Shown in pieces: positions 1-8,705 of a stretch of DNA of 44,483 nt. The DNA comes from Pelosinus fermentans (GTDB taxonomy: Bacteria; Bacillota; Negativicutes; DSM-13327), in contig DJJR01000052.1 of NCBI GenBank assembly GCA_002434245.1, positions 59,857-104,339 on the forward strand, written 5' to 3'. The first letter of the stretch is position 1, and each line of letters opens with the position of its first letter. The position numbers and the translations under genes were made by a program. Below the pieces are notes generated by a model. It was not told where the DNA came from and did no database searches. It was given only the letters and a program-made list of their open reading frames with translations.

Positions 1-6
1 GCTTTA

Positions 7-489
7 TTATCTGTATCGATCGTTATCTTTATTTCTGTTATTATACTTATCCCATACATTACGAATAAGCATAATAACTCCGCCAAGGATCAACAAGTTC
101 AATATCATACCAAAGATCCCAGACATGCCGCCTGCCATATGTCCAAAGCCAAACAGGCTGCCCAGTAAACTGCCGGTTAGAAAACCGCCTCCGATCATAC
201 TGGCATTTCGCCAGAAGCCGCCAGTGAACTGGGACGGATTGCTTTGTTGTACATCAGGTGTTGTCTGTTTTGCAGGAGCTTTGTCACCAAAACTATTGGC
301 AGGTGCCGAGGGTTTATAAGTACCTCCCGTATTTCCTGGTGCTGCCGATTTACTAGGCGAACTGCTGGATGACGGTGCAGAAAATGATTTCGAACCAGAA
401 GATGACCTAGACCCTGAACTGCTTACTGCAGCAAAACATACAGTACTAAGAAAAACAAACAGTAACGTAAATACTATAATCTTTCTCAC
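7..489 (-). CDS. Small secreted/membrane serine-rich protein, hypothetical
   Basis: 160 aa, GTG start preceded by aggag about 11 nt upstream. The N-terminus is a clear signal peptide (Arg-Lys, hydrophobic core, then CFAA around residue 20). Residues 22-60 are dominated by Ser with some Pro, Lys and Ala, so probably unstructured. Residues about 95-142 are Gly-rich and hydrophobic and form one or two membrane segments, followed by a basic, Asn/Asp-rich tail. The layout (signal, low-complexity linker, Gly-rich membrane segment) resembles the N-terminal part of small bacterial Tim44-like proteins, but no Tim44 domain follows, so I assign no function. It lies 8 nt after the 89-aa gene on the same strand and probably shares its transcript. 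Confidence 0.6.
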   Translation of the reverse strand: MRKIIVFTLLFVFLSTVCFAAVSSSGSRSSSGSKSFSAPSSSSSPSKSAAPGNTGGTYKPSAPANSFGDKAPAKQTTPDVQQSNPSQFTGGFWRNASMIGGGFLTGSLLGSLFGFGHMAGGMSGIFGMILNLLILGGVIMLIRNVWDKYNNRNKDNDRYR

Positions 490-497
490 TGAAATCT

Positions 498-767
498 TTA
501 CTCCTCCTTATGAACTTTCACATCTCCTGGAAAAGTATAAATAGCTGACAAATTAGGCAATTCTCCGCTTAAATAACGATCAATATCATGAATATCAACA
601 AAGAAGGAACAATTCACTTCTAAATATCCCTGTTCTTTATTTTTTGTCAGCGTTTTTAAGTGTTCCCGCAACTTGTGACACTCCGCTTCCGAAGCAGTAA
701 TATCTAGTGTTACTAATGGCACTCCATATTCCCGCAGTACATCTTGTAAACTTATTCTTTCAGACAT
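498..767 (-). CDS. Hypothetical protein, 89 aa
   Basis: 89 aa, ATG start with aaaggggatcatt upstream, a good ribosome site. No signal peptide or membrane segment is present. It is an acidic, soluble protein with an alternating strand/helix pattern and no motif I recognise. It sits between the EAL-HDOD gene (24 nt upstream) and the secreted Ser-rich protein (8 nt downstream), which suggests a three-gene transcription unit. Coding is supported by the ribosome site and tight spacing only. Confidence 0.55.
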   Translation of the reverse strand: MSERISLQDVLREYGVPLVTLDITASEAECHKLREHLKTLTKNKEQGYLEVNCSFFVDIHDIDRYLSGELPNLSAIYTFPGDVKVHKEE

Positions 768-791
768 AATGATCCCCTTTCTTTAACCTTA

Positions 792-2012
792 CTATAATGA
801 ACAAACCTCATCAGCCCAAGCTACTGCTTTTTTATAATCATCAGGGATATGTTTTTCCTCGATACCTAAACTAGCAGCACAAGTCATAAAAGTTTCCCAC
901 TGCGCTCTTTCATAGAATAACACCAGATGATAGATCTTGCCGAAATCATTATATTCTCCTAATAATGCACTTTTAATCTCTTCACTAATAGGCAGCTCAG
1001 CCATAATATCTTTGAGAGGTCTGCCAATGAAGACATCAATTAAGGAAAACATCCCCATCATAAACAATTCTGACTCCCGCCCTTTAAATCCTACTCGTTC
1101 AGCAAGTAATTCAGAAAATTTTGCCCGTACTAGCGAGGTAACAAGAATACCATCTGTTTTATTATCACCAACTGTCCGCATAACAATTAGAGATACCCAT
1201 TTAACAATCTCATTTTTCCCCATTAACACTAATGCATGCTTCACAGAGGAAATTTCATTTGTTAAACAAAAAGCTGCAGAGTTAATAAATCGCAACAACT
1301 GATAAGATAAGGCTAAGTCATACATAATAAATTTTTCAATTGCATTAAAGTTAAAATTTTCTTTATCCAGCTCCTGTAGTACTCTAAGAACCCGCAACTG
1401 ATTAATTTTACTACTCGGAGCCGCTTTTCCTCTCAGAACCAAAGGCTTACTAAAAAAATATCCCTGAAAATACGAGTACCCTAGTTTTACAGCTTGTTCA
1501 AAATCAGCTCGCGATTCTACTTTTTCGGCTAAAAATTTAATGTTTCGTTCACCAACGCTGCTCATAATCCTTTTTCTGTCATGCCCAGTGGTGGTTAAAA
1601 AATCAACCTTTATAATATCAGCAATATCCAGCAGAGGCATAAACTTAGGGTGAAAGACAAAATCATCTAATGCTACTATATATCCTGCTTGTTTTAATTT
1701 TTCACAAGCCTTGATTAATTCGGCAGTGGGTTCCACCGTCTCTAATATTTCAATTACGACTAACTCTTTAGGTAATAACAGAGGTATTTCCTTTTTTATC
1801 AGATTTTCTGTAAAATTAACAAATGCGCGTTTACCGCCAGTAAGAACATCCATACCAATTGCAAAAAAACTGTTGCAGATTACCTCAGATGTCGCTTGAT
1901 CACCATCAGTGCAAGTGCATGTGTTTTCATAGCTGTCTCGAAATAACAGTTCATAAGCAAAAAGTTTTTGACTTTTTGTGAAAATAGGCTGCCTCGCTAC
2001 AAAAACATCCAC
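792..2012 (-). CDS. EAL-HDOD domain signalling protein (YuxH type)
   Basis: About 406 aa. The N-terminal half is an EAL-like domain: FVARQPIF, YELLFRD in place of the EAL signature, EILE, VALDDF, IKVDF, and QGYFFSKP near residue 200. The C-terminal half (about 205-395) is an HDOD helical domain. Family members are c-di-GMP-related regulators of motility or biofilm, and the ELL/EIL forms are often catalytically silent, so it may sense rather than hydrolyse. An in-frame ATG lies at 2036, but a consensus aggagg (2022-2027) sits 9 nt before GTG at 2012, which begins the protein at the family-typical (M)DVFVARQPIF. I therefore prefer GTG 2012. It likely heads a unit with the two small downstream genes. 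Confidence 0.85.
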   Translation of the reverse strand: MDVFVARQPIFTKSQKLFAYELLFRDSYENTCTCTDGDQATSEVICNSFFAIGMDVLTGGKRAFVNFTENLIKKEIPLLLPKELVVIEILETVEPTAELIKACEKLKQAGYIVALDDFVFHPKFMPLLDIADIIKVDFLTTTGHDRKRIMSSVGERNIKFLAEKVESRADFEQAVKLGYSYFQGYFFSKPLVLRGKAAPSSKINQLRVLRVLQELDKENFNFNAIEKFIMYDLALSYQLLRFINSAAFCLTNEISSVKHALVLMGKNEIVKWVSLIVMRTVGDNKTDGILVTSLVRAKFSELLAERVGFKGRESELFMMGMFSLIDVFIGRPLKDIMAELPISEEIKSALLGEYNDFGKIYHLVLFYERAQWETFMTCAASLGIEEKHIPDDYKKAVAWADEVCSL

Positions 2013-2047
2013 TTCATATAGCCTCCTCTGCCGCATATACCTTTTAA

Positions 2048-2084
2048 AACAAACCTTCCTAGAGTATATCTAAGAAGGTTTGCC
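2048..2084 (-). terminator. Intrinsic terminator after fakA-like gene
   Basis: Inverted repeat aaaccttc ... gaaggttt (2051-2081) with an inner taga/tcta extension. On the minus strand it is followed by tgtttt. It separates the DegV/FakA unit from the EAL-HDOD gene. Confidence 0.6.
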
Positions 2085-2096
2085 AACCTAAATTCC

Positions 2097-3710
2097 TTAT
2101 TCAATACTAATAATGAAATCATAATGCGGCTGGCCACCTAAATATAATTCAATCTGGACAGCAGACAATTGGACTGCCAGATCATCTGCCAATACCTGTG
2201 CCTCCCCTTTTGTCAGGCTGGCACCATAATACAAGCTAACTACTTCATCCTCATCGTCTAATAAAGATTCCACCATACTGCGTAGTGCAGCACCTACATC
2301 ATCCGCATCAACAATCACTTTGTTATCCTGCACGCCAATGTATTTTCCAGCCACTACCGTATGGCCGTTTACGACACTATCACGAACAGCCATTGTAACC
2401 GCTGCCGCCTTTACTTCTTTACTCCGTGCTGTCATGCGAACTATGTTATCTTGCATGGACAGATTGGCATCAAAAGCCACTAATGCCGCCAAACCTTGGG
2501 GCACATTTGTAGTGGGTACAATTTCCACTCGATTGCCCAATAATTTTTTTGCTTGACCTACTGCCAAAAGAATATTTTTATTGTTAGGCAGAATAATATA
2601 TTTTTCGCTATTCCCCCGATGCACTGCACCAATGAAATCTTCTACAGGCGGATTCATAGTCTGCCCGCCCATAATAACAGTTGCAGCTCCCATTTGCTTC
2701 ATAATATCAGCCAAACCCTGGCCCGCAGCTACACTAATGATAGCCACTTGGCTATGCCCTGGCACTTCATCCAAAAATTCATGACGCTGCTGATGCTGGT
2801 CAGCCATGTTATCAATTTTTATATCATGCAGCGTTCCCCAGGACATCGCTGACTCTAGCACCACTCCCGGACGAGCTGTGTGAATATGCACCTTCATGAC
2901 ATCGCTGCCCGCTGCTACAACCAAAGAATCTCCCATAGGGAGCAGCTGTTTTCTTACCTCAGCTGTATTGAGGCTGCAGTGTTTCACTAAGAATTCAGTA
3001 CAGTAGGGATGTGTAATATCGACTCCTGTATATTCAAGAGAAGCAACTCGCAAATTACTGTCAAAATTAGCTTCAGGACCTGAAGACTCTCCGCTTAGAC
3101 CTTCTAAGCAACCGGATAAAAATACGATAAGTCCTTTACCGCCCGCGTCTACAACTCCGGCAGATTTCAATATTGGCAACAGGTCTGGAGTTTTTTCTAA
3201 TTCCACTTCACCAGCCTTAATAGCTTCCGATAAAACATCCATAAAATCTAAACCATCCCTCACCGCTCGGTGAGCCCCCTTGGCAATTCCTTTAGCCACG
3301 GTAAGAATAGTTCCCTCTACAGGTTTTGATACAGCACGATACGCATACAATACACCATATTGAAAAGCTTTACCAACTTCAGATGATGTCGCTTGATCCT
3401 TAGCAGCTAATCCTCTAGCAATACCACGAAAAATCTGGGATAAAATTACCCCGGAATTTCCTCGTGCCCCCATAATCGCACTATCTGATGCCCGCTTGCT
3501 CAAAGGACCGATGCCAACTTCCGGAGCCTCTTTTACAGCCTGGGCCACTGCTCTTAATGTTAATAACATATTCGTGCCAGTATCACCATCAGGCACTGGA
3601 AAAACATTTAAACTATTAATATGTTCATGCTCTCGCATAAACGTTTGATATGATCCAAGTATCATACGACGAAAATCATTACCTGTAAGCCATTCAGTCT
3701 TCCCCTGCAT
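2097..3710 (-). CDS. fakA: DAK2-domain fatty acid kinase subunit A-like protein
   Basis: 537 aa, the usual length for FakA/YloV. The N-terminal DAK2/DhaL kinase domain (about 10-200) shows NVFPVPDGDTGTNM, the Mg-ATP binding Asp motif, and the GARGNSGVILSQI helix-capping motif. Residues about 200-330 form the middle domain, with HIHT around residue 275. The C-terminal part (about 330-537) is DegV-like. FakA phosphorylates fatty acids held by a DegV-type FakB partner, and the neighbour 32 nt upstream is such a DegV protein, so the pair forms a kinase-carrier module feeding phospholipid synthesis. The start ATG follows taggaggattttata. The pairing and motifs make the assignment strong; the physiological substrate is inferred from the family. 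Confidence 0.9.
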   Translation of the reverse strand: MQGKTEWLTGNDFRRMILGSYQTFMREHEHINSLNVFPVPDGDTGTNMLLTLRAVAQAVKEAPEVGIGPLSKRASDSAIMGARGNSGVILSQIFRGIARGLAAKDQATSSEVGKAFQYGVLYAYRAVSKPVEGTILTVAKGIAKGAHRAVRDGLDFMDVLSEAIKAGEVELEKTPDLLPILKSAGVVDAGGKGLIVFLSGCLEGLSGESSGPEANFDSNLRVASLEYTGVDITHPYCTEFLVKHCSLNTAEVRKQLLPMGDSLVVAAGSDVMKVHIHTARPGVVLESAMSWGTLHDIKIDNMADQHQQRHEFLDEVPGHSQVAIISVAAGQGLADIMKQMGAATVIMGGQTMNPPVEDFIGAVHRGNSEKYIILPNNKNILLAVGQAKKLLGNRVEIVPTTNVPQGLAALVAFDANLSMQDNIVRMTARSKEVKAAAVTMAVRDSVVNGHTVVAGKYIGVQDNKVIVDADDVGAALRSMVESLLDDEDEVVSLYYGASLTKGEAQVLADDLAVQLSAVQIELYLGGQPHYDFIISIE

Positions 3711-3742
3711 TATAAAATCCTCCTACATAGAAATATCGCGAT

Positions 3743-4582
3743 TTAGATTTTTTCCTGGAAAACTAAGCCTAACAAGCCTGGTCCCAAATGAGCGCCTAAT
3801 ACGGAGCCAATTTTTGCAGGTAATATAAGAGTTTCTGGATACATCTCTTGTATTCGTACCCTCAAAGCTTCCCCTTCTTCCGGGACATCAATGTGGCCTA
3901 TGCCAATATATTCTAAATTCTGATACTTTTTCAGCTCATCCAACATGCGATTCACGACTCGCTGTTTGGTACGAACCTTATCCATAACAGCAACTCTGCC
4001 GCCCACTAAATACAGCAAGGGTCTTATTTGCAGTATACTGCCAAACAAAGCAGAAGCACCGCCAATCCGTCCCCCTTTATATAAATACTCTAAAGTATCT
4101 GGAATTAAGAACGTGTGCGTCGCTTTTACCATGGTTTCTAATCTTTCAACAATATCTCCAGCAGAACAATTGACCAAAGCCATTTCCAGTGCGGTCTTAG
4201 CCATCTGAACCATACCAACCGACGCAGTACCTGAATCAATTACATGAATGTTTCCTCCGCCGATCATCTTTGCAACGGACCTGGCACCTTCTGCAGTACC
4301 GCTTAATCCTCCTGATACACTGATAATAATTATTTCTTTACCTGCTTTTATAAGAGGCTGACAAACTTCTATAAAATCACCCGGTGCCGGCTGTGATGTT
4401 TTAGGATGCTGTTTCGTCTCTTGAGAAATCTGAAACAACTCTTTTGTAGAAATCTCATTTTCCCGCCATTCCTGGTCACCAACCCGTACCTTGAGGGCTA
4501 CTACATGTAAATTGGGATGCCCAGCAAGCATTTCATCAGGCACTTGCCCAATGCTATCGACTACAATGTGTATTTGAGACAC
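3743..4582 (-). CDS. DegV family protein (FakB-type fatty-acid-binding)
   Basis: 279 aa, typical DegV length. The first strand ends in VVDSIGQVPDE (the conserved DS near the N-terminus). KTSQPAPGDF and the SGGLSGTAEGAR motif contact the fatty-acid carboxylate in known DegV structures, and YLYKGGRIGG is the family signature. GTG start with gagaggag 8 nt upstream. It precedes the fakA-like gene on the same strand by 32 nt, so it is probably the cognate FakB that presents acyl chains to the kinase. Confidence 0.88.
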   Translation of the reverse strand: MSQIHIVVDSIGQVPDEMLAGHPNLHVVALKVRVGDQEWRENEISTKELFQISQETKQHPKTSQPAPGDFIEVCQPLIKAGKEIIIISVSGGLSGTAEGARSVAKMIGGGNIHVIDSGTASVGMVQMAKTALEMALVNCSAGDIVERLETMVKATHTFLIPDTLEYLYKGGRIGGASALFGSILQIRPLLYLVGGRVAVMDKVRTKQRVVNRMLDELKKYQNLEYIGIGHIDVPEEGEALRVRIQEMYPETLILPAKIGSVLGAHLGPGLLGLVFQEKI

Positions 4583-4935
4583 AGATAAACTCCTCTCAAT
4601 CTAAGCAGGCTATTGCCCCACCATATAAATATTTATACTTATGTTACATTTTATCAAAAAATGCATTATAAATACATACTTTTTTTCCTGCTATGCCTTA
4701 AGTATCGCATCGATCCAGCCGTGTTTATACCTACCTTGGTACTTTGCTAAAGCAATTATTTTTTGCAAAAAGGAAATCCGCAGAAAAACGCGAAAGTAAT
4801 ACTATTTATAGAGATATTCTATCTGTTTCGTCCCTGATTTCAGGAAAGATGAAACTCTTGATCCTTCCTATTTTTATACAAACCAGGAATTCATATTCTG
4901 GCACAAATAAAACCATATATAAAAGGAGCACATTA
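4583..4935. other. Divergent intergenic region
   Basis: 353 bp between the degV-like gene (minus) and the FtsA-like gene (plus). It is AT-rich with several TATAAT-like words but no convincing -35/-10 pair on either strand. An open frame continues upstream of ATG 4936 to 4744, but there is no ribosome site there and the extra 64 residues do not resemble an FtsA N-terminus, so I treat it as untranslated. Confidence 0.4.
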
Positions 4936-7068
4936 ATGGAAAAAAATCTACTCTTTGCATTAGATATTGGAACACGCAGTGTAGTCGGCCTAGTGGGGGA
5001 AAAAGTAGATAATAGCATTCAGATCATTGCCTCTCATCGCCAAGAGCATCGTACCCGAGCGATGATGGATGGACAAATTCATGATGTTCCAGAAGTAGCA
5101 TCGATTATTGCAGAAGTAAAAAATGCATTAGAGACTTCTTGCGGTCCCTTGAAGAAAGTCTCAGTAGCCGCAGCTGGCCGAGCTTTATGCACCATTCAAT
5201 CCAGGGCTGAGATTGAAATGTCAGATAGGGGTGTGCTCACATCCAGTGATGAACACGCTCTAGAACTGGCAGCAATCCAATCGGCTCAGCATAAGTTAGC
5301 TACATCCAATACCATATCCGACCCCACTTCTTATTATTGTGTAGGATATAGTGTCGTTAGCTTCATCCTGGATAAGACGCCTTTAAAGACCTTAGTGGGG
5401 CAGCGAGGTAAAAAAGCTACGGTTGAATTAATTGCAACCTTTCTGCCCAGACAAGTTATCGATTCTTTGCAGTCAGCTATCACCTCTGTGAATTTAGAAA
5501 TAGCCACTCTCACCTTAGAGCCTATCGCAGCAATTAACGTCTTAATTCCTCAAACCATGCGCCATTTGAATCTCGTCCTGGTTGATATCGGAGCAGGTAC
5601 ATCGGATGTGGCCATCACAAAAGATGGTTCGATTATTGCGTATGGTATGGTTCCCTGCGCCGGTGATAAAATTACGGAGGCTATTTCCCAGCAATATCTT
5701 TTGGACTTCAATGTGGCAGAGACGGTCAAACGCCAGCTTACGGGCAATGAATCCGCTACCATTACCCTCACCGATGTATTAGGTCTTCCCCAGGAAATAG
5801 CCGTAAGTGAGATTATTAATAACATTGAACCCCATGTAGCTGAATTGGCACAATTAATTGCAACCCAGATCATATCCCTCAATGCTACGGCCCCTCAAGC
5901 GGTTCTCTTAGTTGGTGGTGGTTCCCTCACCCCGATGATTTCCGAAGCATTAGCCCAATCCCTTGACATGCCAGCACCGCGAGTAGCGGTTCGCCGTCCT
6001 GATATAATCGAAGGCATCAGCCAAATTCCCGCTGACCTTTGTACCCCTGATGCAGTCACTCCTCTTGGGATTTTAAAACTTTCTGCCAGCCGTACACTTA
6101 ATTTTATGAATGTTACCTTAAACGAACAACCCCTGCATCTCTTTAATCTGGGTCACTTAACCGTCGCAGATGCTCTATTGGCTGCAGGTATTGACACGCG
6201 GAGTCTCCATGGCAAACCAGGGCTTGGCATCACCATTGCTATTAACTCCCAAACCAACTTCTTTCCCGGCACCCATGGCACTCCTAGTCTCATTGAACTA
6301 AATGGTCATAAAGCGACCCTTTCTGAGCTGCTGCAGGAAGATGATGTAATCAAAGTAACGAAAGGCACAAGTGGCACCATGCCCTCTCTTTGTCTTTCCG
6401 ATATTTTTGATATTCTTCCCTCCTATCTTATTTTTATCAATGAAAAGCCTTACGAAATATCTCCGATTATTACGATTAATGATGAATTAGCTCAACCAGA
6501 TGCAGTACTGGCCGATAGAGACCAAGTACATTACCGTGTACCGAGTACCCTGGAAGAAGTTATGGACGCAACTGAAAACCCTATGGATGTCCCGCCTTAC
6601 CACTATATTATCAATGGCAGTGAACGAGAATATAGTATTTGGCGCAAATACACCATAAACGGAAATGCCGCCACAGCTGCCAGTCCCATAAGCGCCAACG
6701 ACCAGATCATGATTTCGCCCCTTTGCGAACCAACTCTGGGTGAACTATTAGGGCTCAATAACGATGAGGAACATTCCATCACCGTATTATTCAATAAAGT
6801 TAAGTGCCGTATCCCCCTTCGTCGCTATACGATCATCATGAATGATAAAGTCTCTCAAATCACAGATATTGCCCCCAATAAAAGTGTCATTCATTTTTCT
6901 TCTACCGAACAAGAACATCCCATGATTAGCGATGTACTGCTAGCTGCCAATTTCAATCCGAAAACCATTCCTCCTGGCAGTATTGTCAAGATTCTTTTAA
7001 ATAATCAACCGACAGAATATACATCCCTTGTAAAAAACTGTGACGAGATTACTCTTGTGGTAACTTGA
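4936..7068 (+). CDS. FtsA-like actin-fold ATPase with long beta-repeat C-terminal extension
   Basis: 710 aa. The start ATG follows aaaaggagcacatta. Residues 1 to about 395 are an FtsA/PilM-type actin fold: FALDIGTRSVVGLVGE (phosphate 1), the SHS2-like 1C region with SVAAAGRAL, LVLVDIGAGTSDVAI (phosphate 2), and LLVGGGSLTPMI (adenosine). FtsA is normally about 400-420 aa and ends in a membrane-targeting helix. Here no such helix is seen. Instead about 300 residues follow that contain repeated strand-turn-strand units of the pattern hhhhNxxxxxhxxhxxxDxhhh. They look like tandem ubiquitin-like/beta-grasp domains, which is an inference. No ftsZ or ftsQ is adjacent, so this is probably an accessory paralogue rather than the divisome FtsA. 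Its role is unknown. Confidence 0.8.
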   Translation: MEKNLLFALDIGTRSVVGLVGEKVDNSIQIIASHRQEHRTRAMMDGQIHDVPEVASIIAEVKNALETSCGPLKKVSVAAAGRALCTIQSRAEIEMSDRGVLTSSDEHALELAAIQSAQHKLATSNTISDPTSYYCVGYSVVSFILDKTPLKTLVGQRGKKATVELIATFLPRQVIDSLQSAITSVNLEIATLTLEPIAAINVLIPQTMRHLNLVLVDIGAGTSDVAITKDGSIIAYGMVPCAGDKITEAISQQYLLDFNVAETVKRQLTGNESATITLTDVLGLPQEIAVSEIINNIEPHVAELAQLIATQIISLNATAPQAVLLVGGGSLTPMISEALAQSLDMPAPRVAVRRPDIIEGISQIPADLCTPDAVTPLGILKLSASRTLNFMNVTLNEQPLHLFNLGHLTVADALLAAGIDTRSLHGKPGLGITIAINSQTNFFPGTHGTPSLIELNGHKATLSELLQEDDVIKVTKGTSGTMPSLCLSDIFDILPSYLIFINEKPYEISPIITINDELAQPDAVLADRDQVHYRVPSTLEEVMDATENPMDVPPYHYIINGSEREYSIWRKYTINGNAATAASPISANDQIMISPLCEPTLGELLGLNNDEEHSITVLFNKVKCRIPLRRYTIIMNDKVSQITDIAPNKSVIHFSSTEQEHPMISDVLLAANFNPKTIPPGSIVKILLNNQPTEYTSLVKNCDEITLVVT

Positions 7069-7110
7069 TTCTTCTAAAACTATACTTATTCTTTTTTGCA
7101 AGTGTTTGCA

Positions 7111-7132
7111 AAATGTGACATACATCACATTT
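7111..7132 (+). promoter_or_regulatory. Perfect CRP/FNR-type operator upstream of hcp
   Basis: AAATGTGA-CATACA-TCACATTT is a perfect 8+8 palindrome with a 6-bp spacer, matching the TGTGA(N6)TCACA consensus read by CRP-type recognition helices. Its centre (7121.5) lies about 41.5 bp before the start site predicted from the -10 at 7151-7156, the class II activator position. Confidence 0.8.
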
Positions 7133-7150
7133 ATTCTTTCCCAATACCAT

Positions 7151-7156
7151 TATAAT
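7151..7156 (+). promoter_or_regulatory. -10 element of hcp promoter
   Basis: TATAAT at 7151-7156 with no recognisable -35 at the right spacing (the region reads catttа-like AT sequence). That is expected for an activator-dependent promoter with its operator over the -35. A ggggga ribosome site precedes ATG 7194. Confidence 0.6.
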
Positions 7157-7193
7157 GAATATGTAATAAAAAATGGTAAGGGGGATATGATTC

Positions 7194-8492
7194 ATGAGCA
7201 TGTTTTGTCGTCAATGCGAGCAAACCGCTGGAGGTACAGGCTGTACTAAGGTGGGGGTTTGCGGTAAAAATGAGGATATTGCCAGTCTGCAAGATACACT
7301 TGTTTTTGGTCTAAAAGGAATTTCTGCATATGCCCACCATGCTAGAGAACTTGGTGCTAGAGATGAACAAGTCGACGCTTTTATGCATGATGCTTTATTC
7401 TTTACTCTCACAAATGTTAACTTTAGCTTAGAACGCCATATTGAAATGGTATTAAAATGCGGTGAAATGAACCTTAGAATCATGGAAGTGTTAGATAATG
7501 CCCATGTTACCCGTTTCGGTTCACCAGCTCCTGCACAGGTATTTACAGGCACTAAAGCTGGCCCTGGCATTGTGATCACAGGTCATGATCTTTTAGATCT
7601 GGAAGAATTATTAAAACAAACAGAAGGTACAGGCGTTAACGTTTATACTCATGGAGAAATGTTACCTGCTCATTCCTATCCTGAACTTAGAAAATACAAA
7701 CACTTAATTGGAAATTTCGGCACTGCATGGCAAAATCAGCGCACAGAATTCGAAAATTTCTCTGGCGCTATTTTAGTAACAACAAACTGTGTAATGCCGC
7801 TTACTGACAAATGTTCCTATGGAGATCGCATTTATATGCGTAATATTACAGGTCTACAAGGTGGCAAACAAATCCTTGACCGTGATTTCTCCGAAATTAT
7901 TGCACATGCAAAATCCTTACCAGCTCTGCCTGAAACAGCTGGCGACTATACAATTGCTACAGGTTTCCATCATAGTGTTATCCTTAGTTTGGCTGACAAA
8001 GTGGTCGAAGCGGTTAAAGCCGGTAAGATCAAACGTTTCTTCTTAATTGGCGGTTGCGACGGTGCAAAACCTGGTCGTAACTACTACACTGAATTGGCAC
8101 AAAAGGTACCTAAAGATTGCGTAATATTAACCGTAGCTTGTGGTAAGTATCGCTTTAACAATTTGGACTTTGGTGATATTGACGGCATTCCTCGCCTCTT
8201 GGATTTAGGACAATGCAACAATGCCTTCTCAGGCATTCAAGTAGCAGTAGCCTTAGCTAAAGCATTTAATTGCGGCGTAAATGACCTGCCACTTTCCTTT
8301 GTTCTATCTTGGTATGAGCAAAAAGCAGTGGCGATTCTCTTAACTCTGCTTCACTTAGGAGTCAAAAACATTCGCATTGGCCCTACACCACCGGCTTTCA
8401 TCTCACCAAATGTATTCAAAGTACTAAATGAGTCATTCGATTTACAGCTCATTACCACTCCTGATGAAGATCTAAAAGCCATTCTTGGCTAA
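7194..8492 (+). CDS. hcp: Hybrid-cluster protein (hydroxylamine reductase/S-nitrosylase type), short form
   Basis: 432 aa. Four N-terminal cysteines (C5-x2-C8-x8-C17-x5-C23) bind the proximal Fe-S cluster. The hybrid-cluster ligands are recognisable in GHDLLDLEE, TNCVMP, DKCSYGDR, IGGCDGAKPGRNYY and LDLGQCNNA. Canonical Hcp proteins are about 540-555 aa. This one lacks roughly 110 residues after the first cluster, as in the short class III proteins of thermophiles and some anaerobes, in which a three-helix bundle is missing. Hcp removes NO or hydroxylamine under nitrosative stress, in the cytoplasm. The gene stands alone with its own operator and terminator. A Crp/Fnr regulator is encoded convergently downstream. 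Confidence 0.93.
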   Translation: MSMFCRQCEQTAGGTGCTKVGVCGKNEDIASLQDTLVFGLKGISAYAHHARELGARDEQVDAFMHDALFFTLTNVNFSLERHIEMVLKCGEMNLRIMEVLDNAHVTRFGSPAPAQVFTGTKAGPGIVITGHDLLDLEELLKQTEGTGVNVYTHGEMLPAHSYPELRKYKHLIGNFGTAWQNQRTEFENFSGAILVTTNCVMPLTDKCSYGDRIYMRNITGLQGGKQILDRDFSEIIAHAKSLPALPETAGDYTIATGFHHSVILSLADKVVEAVKAGKIKRFFLIGGCDGAKPGRNYYTELAQKVPKDCVILTVACGKYRFNNLDFGDIDGIPRLLDLGQCNNAFSGIQVAVALAKAFNCGVNDLPLSFVLSWYEQKAVAILLTLLHLGVKNIRIGPTPPAFISPNVFKVLNESFDLQLITTPDEDLKAILG

Positions 8493-8493
8493 A

Positions 8494-8530
8494 TAAAAAA
8501 TCCTGGATGAAATTCATCCAGGATTTTTTA
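8494..8530 (+). terminator. Intrinsic terminator after hcp
   Basis: Stem tcctggatg / catccagga (8501-8523) with an AAATT loop, flanked by A-run and T-run (gga then tttttt). It begins directly after the hcp stop codon and, being symmetric, may also serve the convergent gene. Confidence 0.88.
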
Positions 8531-8554
8531 TAGTATCAGAAAGTATAAGTTTAA

Positions 8555-8655
8555 GGGAACGTTGAACACAGAGGGCACAGAGTTCGCAGAGAGCACAGAG
8601 ATTTTAACCGTATCTATTTTTCTCAGTGCTCTCTGCGCCTCTGTGGTTCGGTTTC
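8555..8655. repeat. Dispersed intergenic repeat, copy 1 (cagagg type)
   Basis: Imperfect inverted repeat: cacagagggcacagag ... gctctctgcgcctctgtggtt. The same words recur in the gaps near 20.1, 33.7 and 37.7 kb. It fills most of the 213-bp gap between hcp and the Crp/Fnr gene. No open frame or transposase is present. Confidence 0.8.
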
Positions 8656-8705
8656 CTTTCTATATTTTAAAGGATGCGGAGCATTTTTCTTATAGTTTAG
8701 CCGCA

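Noticed and set aside
4744..4935. N-terminal extension of the FtsA-like protein
   Set aside because: A strong ribosome site and the normal FtsA N-terminus (FALDIGTRS) begin at ATG 4936; the upstream frame has neither.
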